The notes below the pieces were generated by a model that made no database searches, was not told the DNA's origin, and saw only the letters and a program-made list of their open reading frames with translations. The translations under genes and the position numbers were made by a program. From JAVBSC01 sp031547305 (lineage in GTDB: Bacteria > Desulfobacterota > Desulfovibrionia > Desulfovibrionales > Desulfovibrionaceae): 10,866 bases of DNA. Location of the stretch: assembly GCA_031547305.1 (NCBI GenBank), contig JAVBSC010000067.1:1-10866 (forward strand). The letters run 5' to 3'. This document shows positions 1 to 6,218 of the stretch, piece after piece. Numbering within the stretch: the stretch's first letter is position 1; each line of letters opens with the position of its first letter.

Positions 1-1161
1 TTACGCGCTCTCGTACAGCCTGGTCATGACGAACTCCTGGTGCCCGAGCGTTTCGGCGGAGGTGTTGCGTCCGTTGCAGGTGCGGAAGAGCATTTCCAGG
101 AGCTTGTCGCCGGCCTGGTCAAGGTTCATTTCCTTGCGCAGGAGGCCTGAAACGTCAACGTCGATATGTTCGTTCATGGTGCGCACGGTGCGAGGGTTGG
201 CGGAAATCTTAATCACAGGCAGGATCGGGTTGCCTATGACGTTGCCCTGCCCAGTGGGGAAGAAGTGCGCCACATAGCCGGCCGCGGCGGCCAGGGTGAC
301 CATTTCCGCGGCCGCGGAGGAAGAGTCCATGAACCACAGGCCGGGGCCGGTGGGGGAGTACGCCTTTTCCAGGCAGCCGATGACCGGAGCCTTGCGGCCG
401 ATCTTCTGGATGTTGCCCAGGGCTTTTTCCTCAATGGTCGTCAGGCCGCCTTCAATGTTGCCCTTGGTGGGCTGGGAGTCGCACAGGTCGTCCACCTTGT
501 GGTCGTCCACCACTTTGGCGTAACGGTCAAAGAAAAATTTGAACTGCTTGCGCACTTCCTCGTTGGCGCAACGTTCCATGACCAGATGCTCGCCGCCGGT
601 GATTTCCGTGGTTTCGCCGAACAGGGTGGTGGCCCCGGATTCCCAGAGCTTGTCAAAAGCGTTGCCCACGGTGGGGTTGGAGGCCAGACCGGAGGTGGTG
701 TCGGATTCGCCGCATTTGCAGGAAACCCACAGTTCGTTCACCTTGCACTCGGTCCGCTGCAGTTCCGTGGCGTAATGCACGAATTCCTTGGCCTTGCGCG
801 AAGCGTTGCAAATGGTGGTGAAGTCGCCGTTCTGCTCTATGGAGAATCCGGCCACCGGCTTGCCGGTCTTGGCAATGCCGTCCACAATGCGCTTGGTCCA
901 GACCGGCTCGATGCCGATGACCACCACGGCGGCAACGTTGGGGTTACAGCCGGCGCCGATCAGGGTGCGGAAGTGCAACTCCAGGTCTTCGCCGAACTGC
1001 AGCCGGCCGTAAGGGTGCCTGATGGCCAGGGTGCCCTTCACGTTGTTGGCCACAGCTTCGCAGGCGGAGTTGGAAAGGTCGTCAAGAGGCAGGATGATCA
1101 CATGGTTGCGTATGCCAACGCGGCCGTTGTCGCGACGGTAGCCCATAAATGTTTTTTGCAT
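1..1161 (-). CDS. suyB: (2R)-sulfolactate sulfo-lyase, large (beta) subunit
   Basis: Predicted catalytic subunit of the cytoplasmic lyase that splits (2R)-3-sulfolactate into pyruvate and sulfite. The 386-residue product is complete (TAA at bases 3-1). It belongs to the UxaA/altronate-dehydratase large-subunit family: an N-terminal RxNGRVGIRN block (about residues 10-19), a Cys-containing KCGESDTTSG block where UxaA proteins carry a KCGGSD-type metal/cluster motif, and PTKGN...GGLTTIEEKALGNIQK. The blocks HFFPTGQGN and GNPILPVIKI, the subunit split and the length match characterised SuyB proteins as I remember them better than altronate dehydratase. I chose ATG at 1161 because MxKTFxGYRR fits family N-termini; a GTG at 1173 would overlap suyA. 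It starts 5 bases after suyA stops, so the two are translationally linked. A related sugar-acid dehydratase is possible, but the sulfonate context argues against it. Confidence 0.86.
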   Translation of the reverse strand: MQKTFMGYRRDNGRVGIRNHVIILPLDDLSNSACEAVANNVKGTLAIRHPYGRLQFGEDLELHFRTLIGAGCNPNVAAVVVIGIEPVWTKRIVDGIAKTGKPVAGFSIEQNGDFTTICNASRKAKEFVHYATELQRTECKVNELWVSCKCGESDTTSGLASNPTVGNAFDKLWESGATTLFGETTEITGGEHLVMERCANEEVRKQFKFFFDRYAKVVDDHKVDDLCDSQPTKGNIEGGLTTIEEKALGNIQKIGRKAPVIGCLEKAYSPTGPGLWFMDSSSAAAEMVTLAAAAGYVAHFFPTGQGNVIGNPILPVIKISANPRTVRTMNEHIDVDVSGLLRKEMNLDQAGDKLLEMLFRTCNGRNTSAETLGHQEFVMTRLYESA

Positions 1162-1166
1162 GACTC

Positions 1167-1451
1167 TTACCACCTCTTGGTCTTTAAATTATGCACGTGC
1201 ACGTGTTCGCCCTTTTTTATGGGAGCGACGATCTTGCCGATGTCGGTGTTGTACTTGAGGACCGTTTCGCCCACCGCGAAATCCTTAAGGGCTATCTTGT
1301 GCCCGATGGGAATATCGTTGAGAACTTTCATCTTAACCGTTTTATCTTCGTGCATGATCCAGCCCGTGCATTCGGTGCCGGCCTTCAGCCCTTCCACTAC
1401 CACTACGCCGACTCCGTCGGCTTCTTCGTGGACCAAAAACTCAATGGACAT
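1167..1451 (-). CDS. suyA: (2R)-sulfolactate sulfo-lyase, small (alpha) subunit
   Basis: Small SAF-domain partner of SuyB; the pair forms the sulfolactate-cleaving lyase. The 94-residue product has the typical UxaA N-terminal-domain pattern: VGVVVVEGLKAG near the start, DIPIGHKIALKD in the middle, then VLKYNTDIG and the terminal block GEHVHVHNLKTKRW. The length fits the stand-alone small subunit rather than a fused altronate dehydratase. ATG at 1451 is preceded on the minus strand by AGGAGG with a 4-base gap. The gap to the upstream fumarase beta gene is 24 bases and suyB follows after 5 bases, so it is the seventh gene of the operon starting with sdhA. A role in sulfonate rather than sugar-acid breakdown is inferred from the family resemblance and from the nearby TSUP permease and DHPS-type dehydrogenases. 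Confidence 0.86.
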   Translation of the reverse strand: MSIEFLVHEEADGVGVVVVEGLKAGTECTGWIMHEDKTVKMKVLNDIPIGHKIALKDFAVGETVLKYNTDIGKIVAPIKKGEHVHVHNLKTKRW

Positions 1452-1475
1452 AGATCCTCCTGATAAGTTGTGGGG

Positions 1476-2066
1476 CTATACCCCGAGCTTGGCGTAAATT
1501 GCCGGCAGCTTTTCCTTGATTTGCTCACTGATCCGCTCGTAAAGATGCACCCCGTGGCTGTCCATGGCGACGGTCAGGGGGCCGAAGTTCTTGACCCGGA
1601 AACGGTACAGGGCCTCGGGGTGGAGTTCCGGAAAATAGACGGCTTCCACTTCCTCGATCTGTTCGGTTTCCAGCGAGGCGGCGCCGCCGACAATGGCCAG
1701 GTAGACAGCGCCGTGTTTCTTCATGGCCTCAAGGCTGCCCTGGTAAAGGCCGCCCTTGCCGATGACGGCGCGCACCCCGTACTGTCCGATCAGGCCCGGT
1801 GTGAAGCGGTCCATGCGGGTGCTGGTCGTCGTGCCCACGCAGATTTTTTCCCATTTGTCGCCCACCCGGCGCAGGCTGGGCGCGGTGTGGATGCAGGGCA
1901 TGCCCTCCAGGCTGACCGGCGGCGGGTTGCCTTTGTCGAAGATGTGTATCTGAGTGAGATCGCGAATGCCGAACAGCGGGCCGTCAAAATAGACGATGTC
2001 GCCGGCGTGCAGGGTACGGATGACGCTTTCCGAGAACGGGGAGGTCAGGTGGTGAACTTTGCTCAT
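1476..2066 (-). CDS. class I fumarate hydratase, beta (C-terminal) subunit
   Basis: Swivelling C-terminal half of an oxygen-sensitive iron-sulfur fumarase that interconverts fumarate and malate in the cytoplasm together with the alpha subunit encoded just upstream. The 196-residue protein has GTTTSTRMD at residues 78-86 (family GPTTxxRMD; Thr80/81, Arg84 and Asp86 are substrate-site candidates) and VIGKGG with Lys104. The C-terminal segment contains VAMDSHGVHLYE. The ATG at 2066 has a Shine-Dalgarno AGGAGG that overlaps the stop codon of the alpha gene, with only 9 bases between the genes, typical of coupled translation. The alternative is the beta subunit of L-tartrate dehydratase (TtdB), which shares the fold. 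The neighbouring succinate dehydrogenase genes make fumarase the better call. A hydro-lyase for a sulfonated dicarboxylate cannot be excluded from sequence. Confidence 0.82.
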   Translation of the reverse strand: MSKVHHLTSPFSESVIRTLHAGDIVYFDGPLFGIRDLTQIHIFDKGNPPPVSLEGMPCIHTAPSLRRVGDKWEKICVGTTTSTRMDRFTPGLIGQYGVRAVIGKGGLYQGSLEAMKKHGAVYLAIVGGAASLETEQIEEVEAVYFPELHPEALYRFRVKNFGPLTVAMDSHGVHLYERISEQIKEKLPAIYAKLGV

Positions 2067-2075
2067 GATGTCCTC

Positions 2076-2957
2076 CTAGTATCCGTACGTGACGTTGCCG
2101 GAAGGGGTGATGACCGCCCTGGCCCTTCTGGCCGGCCAACACTGGGTGTTCACGGCCACCGGGTTCTGGGTGATGTGGGTATACGCGCACTCAATATGCA
2201 CGGCCAGGCAGGAAACGTCTCCGCCAAGCCCCATGGGGCCGCGGCCGGTGGCGTTGATGGCTTCCTCAAGCTCCGCTTCCATTTCCGCAATCATGGGATC
2301 CGGATTGCGCTGCCCCACGGGGCGGACGATGGCGTCCTTGGCCAGCTTCATGACCAGATCGGAGGTTCCGCCGAGCCCGACGCCGATGATGCCCGGAGGA
2401 CATGGGTTGGCCCCGCTTTCAATCACCGTATCAAGAATGAATTTTTTCACCGCCTTGATGCCGTGCTGCGGATAGAACATCTGCATTTTGCTCATGTTTT
2501 CCGAGCCTGAGCCCTTGGGCACCATCAGGATATCCAGTTCGTCCGAGTCGTCGGCAAAGTCAAAGTAGGTCACGGGCAGGCCCGGACCCACGGAGGTCTG
2601 CGGGTTGACGCGCGTAATCGTATGGGTGGAGCTGCTTCTGAAGGGGAACTCCTGGGTGGCGCGTTTCGCGCCTTCATACAGGGCTTTTTTGATTTTCGCC
2701 CCGTTCCAGGCGTACTTTGAGCCGATGCGCACCTTGTAGATGGGCAGGCCGGTATCCTGGCAGAGCAGGGTCTTTTTGGCGTCGGCAATGTCGATTGCCT
2801 TGAACATGGCCTCGAACACGCTGCGCGCCGCGGGATTCGTTTCCCGCGCATAAGCTTTTTTCAGGGCCTCGCGGACGTCCGGGGGCAGATCGCAGAGAGC
2901 CTTGATGTACAGTTGCTTGGCAGCTTCTTCGACAATGGTGTAATCCAGTTCTCCCAT
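2076..2957 (-). CDS. class I fumarate hydratase, alpha (Fe-S) subunit
   Basis: Iron-sulfur half of two-subunit class I fumarase. The 293-residue product carries the three cysteines expected to hold the substrate-binding [4Fe-4S] cluster: Cys66 in LLCQDTG, Cys186 in NPCPPG and Cys273 in NTQCWPARRA. Other family blocks are SSSTHTITRVNPQTSVGPGLP, MVPKGSGSENMS and GIIGVGLGGTSD. An in-frame upstream start (3047) exists, but ATG 2957 is preferred: it has AGGAGA about 6 bases upstream on the minus strand, and MGELDYTIVEEA is a normal family N-terminus. It is separated from the upstream cytochrome gene by 141 bases containing a large hairpin, the only sizeable gap within the operon. Its likely job is to link fumarate from the Sdh-like enzyme to malate. 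TtdA is the main alternative. Confidence 0.85.
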   Translation of the reverse strand: MGELDYTIVEEAAKQLYIKALCDLPPDVREALKKAYARETNPAARSVFEAMFKAIDIADAKKTLLCQDTGLPIYKVRIGSKYAWNGAKIKKALYEGAKRATQEFPFRSSSTHTITRVNPQTSVGPGLPVTYFDFADDSDELDILMVPKGSGSENMSKMQMFYPQHGIKAVKKFILDTVIESGANPCPPGIIGVGLGGTSDLVMKLAKDAIVRPVGQRNPDPMIAEMEAELEEAINATGRGPMGLGGDVSCLAVHIECAYTHITQNPVAVNTQCWPARRARAVITPSGNVTYGY

Positions 2958-3015
2958 AGGTATCTCCTGTTGGGTATCTTCTGTGAATGCCGGTTCATGG
3001 TTGCTGTGGGTTTGA

Positions 3016-3083
3016 GCCCGGTTTAAGTCCCGGCCGGCGCGTCTCAAAGTTAATCCGCGCTATAGACGCGCCGGCGACCGGGC
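3016..3083. repeat. long imperfect inverted repeat between cytochrome and fumarase genes
   Basis: Two nested inverted repeats make a large stem-loop. The inner arms are 12 bases and perfect (GCCGGCGCGTCT at 3033-3044 and its complement at 3064-3075) around a 19-base loop. The outer arms are 7 bases (GCCCGGT at 3016-3022, ACCGGGC at 3077-3083), offset by a 10-base bulge on one side and a single base on the other. On the transcribed minus strand no T-run follows, so a simple intrinsic terminator is unlikely. It lies 15 bases after the cytochrome b/c stop codon. An RNA processing or stabilising element that separates expression of the membrane module from fumarase-suyAB is plausible but is inference. 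Confidence 0.7.
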
Positions 3084-3098
3084 CGAAAGACCGCTCCG

Positions 3099-4538
3099 CT
3101 ATTTCGGGGCCGTTGCGGCGGGTGCCGCGGCGGCGGCCTTTTTCGCTTCCTCGCGTATTTCGGCGCAATCGCGCCGCACTGGTTGGACGCCCTTGCGAAA
3201 GTCCAGGGACAGTAAAAAGGCGGACAGATTCTTGAGCTGTTCCTCGGTCAGTTTGTATTCTGGCATGGTGGTCGAGGCCATCTGGGATTTGGGGTCCTTG
3301 ATGTAGTTGGCCAGGTACTCGGCGGTGCGATTCTTGCGGGCCATGTTGCTCATATCCGGCCCGGTGCGGTGGCCGCCTTCGCCAAGAATGTTGTGGCAGT
3401 ACGAACACTCCTGGTCCACGTAGACGTAAAGGCCTCTTGTTTCCTCCGGCGTAAGCGCGCGGTTGGGCACAAGCACGGTTTTGTTGTAAGGCGCGGCTTC
3501 CGAATAGGCCATGGCGGTCAGGTAAACGATGCACAGCGCCAGGGTGGCTGCCACGGCCACGGAAACGGGACGGTTGATTACTCCCTTGAGCTTGCTTTCA
3601 CTGAAGAACGGCACGCCGAATAGCAGAATCATGCCGCCTCCCATAAGGAAGAGGGAGCCGATCATTTCCCAGGAGCCGGAGAAATAGGTCAGAAGCTGGA
3701 ACAGCCACATATAATACCATTCTGGCCGGGGGAGGTAATCGGCTATGAAGGTGCCGGCCCGCTCTTCCATGGGCGGATCGACATAGGCGGCAAGCAGGAG
3801 CAGCGCCGCAAAGACCGCGCCGAAGCCCAGGGACGAGCGGTTGGTGTGCTCCGGAAAAAAGCGGTACGGCTTGCCCGTGTGGGGCGGCAGGGTTTCCCCG
3901 GCCAGACGCTCGCGGGGGTCGGAAATGTTGTGGATGCGGATAAGATAGATATGCACGGCCATGAACAGCAACAGGCAGGCCGGCAGCACCAGGGTGTGCA
4001 CGGAATAGAAGCGCGTCAGCGTGAAGCCGGAGATGTTCGCCCCGCCCAGGATGGCGCGGGTGACATAACCGCCCCCGGGGAACTGGTTGGGAATGTTGGC
4101 GCCGACCACGGTCGCCCAGTAGGCCTTCATGTCCCAGGGCAGCAGGTAGCCGGTAAAACCCAGGCCCAGCACCACAATGAAGAGGCAGGCCCCGGTAAGC
4201 CAGGTGACCTGGCGCGGCGCGGCATAGGAACCGTGAAGGTATGAGACCATCAGATGGCAGAACACCAGAAGCACCATGGCTCCGGCGCCCCAATGGTGCA
4301 GGCCGCGGACGATCCTGCCCAGGGGTACTTCGTTGTTGATGAACTTGACGGATTCCCAGGCCTTGTCCGGATCCGGCACGTAATAGAAGGCCAGCACCAT
4401 GCCGGAGATGACCATGATGATGAAGGTGAGGGCGCACAAGGTGCCCAGTATGGCGCTCCAGCCGGTTGTCGGAGGCAGTTCCTTGTAGAGGAAGGGCTTG
4501 ATGTACTTGTCCCAGCCCATGGATTCGCGAAGTTTCAT
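3099..4538 (-). CDS. cytochrome b6 / subunit IV / monohaem cytochrome c fusion (bc complex)
   Basis: Membrane core of a quinol:cytochrome c oxidoreductase in one 479-residue chain. Residues 1 to about 210 are a four-helix cytochrome b6-type part; the haem b ligand pairs are His81/His95 and His181/His196, with the 15-residue b6-style spacing in the second pair. Residues about 232-345 are a subunit IV-like part with three helices and the Qo-site PEWY at 272-275. An odd helix total puts the C-terminus in the periplasm, where residues 370-445 form a cytochrome c domain with CSYCH at 378-382 and probable axial Met425. The tail is Ala/Lys-rich. No cysteine aligns with the haem c-i ligand of b6f. 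Its ATG directly follows the TAA of the SdhB-Rieske gene, and its Shine-Dalgarno GGAGG lies inside that gene, so translation is coupled. No separate Rieske or cytochrome c gene lies beside it; the fused Rieske domain upstream is the obvious partner. Confidence 0.9.
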   Translation of the reverse strand: MKLRESMGWDKYIKPFLYKELPPTTGWSAILGTLCALTFIIMVISGMVLAFYYVPDPDKAWESVKFINNEVPLGRIVRGLHHWGAGAMVLLVFCHLMVSYLHGSYAAPRQVTWLTGACLFIVVLGLGFTGYLLPWDMKAYWATVVGANIPNQFPGGGYVTRAILGGANISGFTLTRFYSVHTLVLPACLLLFMAVHIYLIRIHNISDPRERLAGETLPPHTGKPYRFFPEHTNRSSLGFGAVFAALLLLAAYVDPPMEERAGTFIADYLPRPEWYYMWLFQLLTYFSGSWEMIGSLFLMGGGMILLFGVPFFSESKLKGVINRPVSVAVAATLALCIVYLTAMAYSEAAPYNKTVLVPNRALTPEETRGLYVYVDQECSYCHNILGEGGHRTGPDMSNMARKNRTAEYLANYIKDPKSQMASTTMPEYKLTEEQLKNLSAFLLSLDFRKGVQPVRRDCAEIREEAKKAAAAAPAATAPK

Positions 4539-5831
4539 TTATACCACCTCCACCTTTATAACGCCGTCCTCGACCTTCCAGGGCAGTCTGGGCAGGGGGC
4601 TGGGGGGCGGGCCGGCAACCACGTTGCCATCCAGGTCAAAGGCGCCGCCATGGCAGGCGCACTTGAAGCGTTGGGTCGGGGGATCCCAGGACACCGCGCA
4701 GCCCAGGTGCGGACAACTGCTGCTGAAGCAGATGAAGTCTTTCTCGTTGTCACGGCGGATCAGGACGGGCGCCTTCACGGTTTCGCTGTGAAAGGCCTGC
4801 TTGCGCACATAGGTGATCATGACCGTGTTGACCGAGCCCACGGGATAGTTGTCGATCCCGCCGGCCGGCACCCATTGGGGCGGCTGTTCGGCCAGGGTGG
4901 GGGCCACGGAGCTCACTCCGAGGATGCCGGTCAGGGAAATGGCGGCCCCCATGCCCACAAGGCCCGTGGCGCTCTTAAGGAACGAACGCCGGGCGGGATC
5001 GGCCAATTCGTGGCATTTGCAGGAGCAGGGCGTATGCGCTTCGGCCGGCCGCGGCTTCGGGGCGGTTTCGGCCTTTTTCTCGGCCGGATGCGGGGCAAGG
5101 GGCTTGAGTTCCTTCAGATGGGTCACGGCCAGGCGCTGGATGTACTTGATGGCGCTGGTGCCGCTGATGGACTTGGGACAGACCTCGGTGCAGTTGAACT
5201 CGGTGCGGCAGTTGTAGCAGCTTTCCAGTGCCCGGGTCAGGCGGGGCTCGAACAGGGCGTCGCGCTTGTCGGCCAGCAGGGTGAAGGCGCGGTTCAGTGC
5301 CGCCGGGCCGCTGTAGCCTTCGTGGTTGTTGGTCATGGTGCAGCTGGAGACGCAGCAGCCGCAGGCGATGCAGTCGGTCGCCATGCCTATGTCCACCCGC
5401 TCCCTGGTATCGGGCTTGATCACGTAGGGTTCGCTACGCTGCTCAAGCGGCTCGAAAAAAGGCAGGGCGTCCTCGTATTTGGCGAAGAAGGGGCCCATGT
5501 CCACCACCAGGTCCTTGATGACCGGGAAGTGGTTCAGCGGCCGCAGCGTGATGTCCTGGTTCAGGGGCAGGTGGGAGACGTTGGTCTTGCAGGCCAGCCC
5601 TTCACGGCCGTTGATGACCATGCCGCACGAGCCGCACATGTTCACCCGGCAGGCGAAGCGAAAGGCGATGCTTTGGTCCTGCTCCTTCTGGATGCGGATC
5701 AGCACGTCCAGGATGGTGGTTATTTCCGGCTTCAGGATTTCCAGGGTATATTTCTGGAATTGCCCTTCGCCGCCCTTTGCCGGGTCGTAGCGGAATATCC
5801 GCACCGTCCGGAGGTTGTTGCTCTGACTCAT
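4539..5831 (-). CDS. sdhB: fusion: succinate dehydrogenase/fumarate reductase Fe-S subunit + Rieske protein
   Basis: A single 430-residue chain joining two respiratory iron-sulfur proteins. Residues 1 to about 240 are a complete SdhB/FrdB: [2Fe-2S] ligands Cys61, 66, 69, 81; CxxCxxCxxxC at Cys154, 157, 160, 164; then Cys208, 214, 218, with Glu211 where a [4Fe-4S] site would have cysteine, so a normal [3Fe-4S] centre. A Pro/Ala/Lys linker (about 241-268) and CSCKCH (269-274) lead to ADPARRSFLK, a twin-arginine motif, and one helix (about 288-313). The rest is a Rieske domain: CPHLGC (373-378) and CACHGG (391-396), ligands Cys373, His375, Cys391, His394. Topology is consistent: SdhB stays cytoplasmic and Rieske ends up periplasmic. 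The start at 5831 has GGAGG upstream, whereas 5882 overlaps sdhC. The linker contains no in-frame ATG. Cleavage after the helix (near Ala314) remains possible, as in polyprotein cytochrome bc genes. Confidence 0.93.
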   Translation of the reverse strand: MSQSNNLRTVRIFRYDPAKGGEGQFQKYTLEILKPEITTILDVLIRIQKEQDQSIAFRFACRVNMCGSCGMVINGREGLACKTNVSHLPLNQDITLRPLNHFPVIKDLVVDMGPFFAKYEDALPFFEPLEQRSEPYVIKPDTRERVDIGMATDCIACGCCVSSCTMTNNHEGYSGPAALNRAFTLLADKRDALFEPRLTRALESCYNCRTEFNCTEVCPKSISGTSAIKYIQRLAVTHLKELKPLAPHPAEKKAETAPKPRPAEAHTPCSCKCHELADPARRSFLKSATGLVGMGAAISLTGILGVSSVAPTLAEQPPQWVPAGGIDNYPVGSVNTVMITYVRKQAFHSETVKAPVLIRRDNEKDFICFSSSCPHLGCAVSWDPPTQRFKCACHGGAFDLDGNVVAGPPPSPLPRLPWKVEDGVIKVEVV

Positions 5832-5844
5832 GAGAACCTCCGGG

Positions 5845-6183
5845 TTAGTAAATGACGAACCAGGCCACGGCGAACAGAACAAGGCCGAAGCCCACGAGCC
5901 AGGGAATCAACCAGCGTTGGTGCTTGATGTTCACCAGGTTGAAATCAAGCAGAATGACCCTGATGCCGAGGGTGGCGTGGAAAATCACCGTGAGCAACAG
6001 CAGGAACTGCAGGTACGGCTTGTAGGTGAAGAACAGGTGCAGACAAATGAAGAGCACGATCAGCACGGCGCTCACGCGCTGCAGCAGCCAGGCCCACATG
6101 CCCACATGGCTGCGGCCGCGGCGGTACGGGTCAATTTCTCCCCATTGCAAAGGCTTTCTGTATTCCGTTTCAGGCGTATTCAT
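5845..6183 (-). CDS. sdhC: succinate dehydrogenase/fumarate reductase cytochrome b anchor (SdhC-like)
   Basis: Membrane anchor that would bind haem b and quinone for the SdhA/SdhB part. The 112-residue product has three predicted helices (about 30-53, 57-79 and 91-111). LLQRVSAV at 33-40 matches the HRVSGV quinone-site segment of SdhC. FHATLGIRVILLDF at 68-81 is the classic SdhC haem-ligand region (His69); His49 in CLHLF is another candidate ligand. The chosen ATG at 6183 has GGAG 8 bases upstream; ATG 6213 (122 residues) is possible but has a poorer ribosome site. It follows sdhA by 35 bases and precedes the SdhB-Rieske gene by 13. Only one three-helix subunit is present: no SdhD follows, and it is too short for the five-helix di-haem FrdC type. 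Confidence 0.82.
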   Translation of the reverse strand: MNTPETEYRKPLQWGEIDPYRRGRSHVGMWAWLLQRVSAVLIVLFICLHLFFTYKPYLQFLLLLTVIFHATLGIRVILLDFNLVNIKHQRWLIPWLVGFGLVLFAVAWFVIY

Positions 6184-6218
6184 CAGGAGTTCTCCGTGTT
6201 GTTCTGTATTCATCCGCT

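Noticed and set aside
166..1497. 443-codon open frame on the plus strand opposite suyAB
   Set aside because: Antisense shadow; the composition is not protein-like and suyA/suyB are clear on the other strand.
1476..2957. L-tartrate dehydratase (TtdAB) instead of fumarase
   Set aside because: Same family and not fully separable by motif, but succinate dehydrogenase neighbours and the absence of tartrate genes favour fumarase.
3099..4538. Covalent haem c-i site as in b6f, because the protein happens to have Cys35
   Set aside because: Aligned on the GxxxxFYY segment, this Cys is five residues away from the b6f cysteine position, where an Ile stands instead.
4990..5110. The SdhB-Rieske fusion as a frameshift or a missed internal start
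   Set aside because: The frame is continuous with no in-frame ATG, and no Shine-Dalgarno stands before the GTG at residue 236. The linker composition looks like a true interdomain linker. Raw reads would still be the final proof.
4254..5855. 533-codon open frame on the plus strand opposite the SdhB-Rieske and cytochrome genes
   Set aside because: His/Gly/Ala/Val-rich translation typical of the antisense shadow of GC-rich genes; the minus-strand genes have full motif sets.
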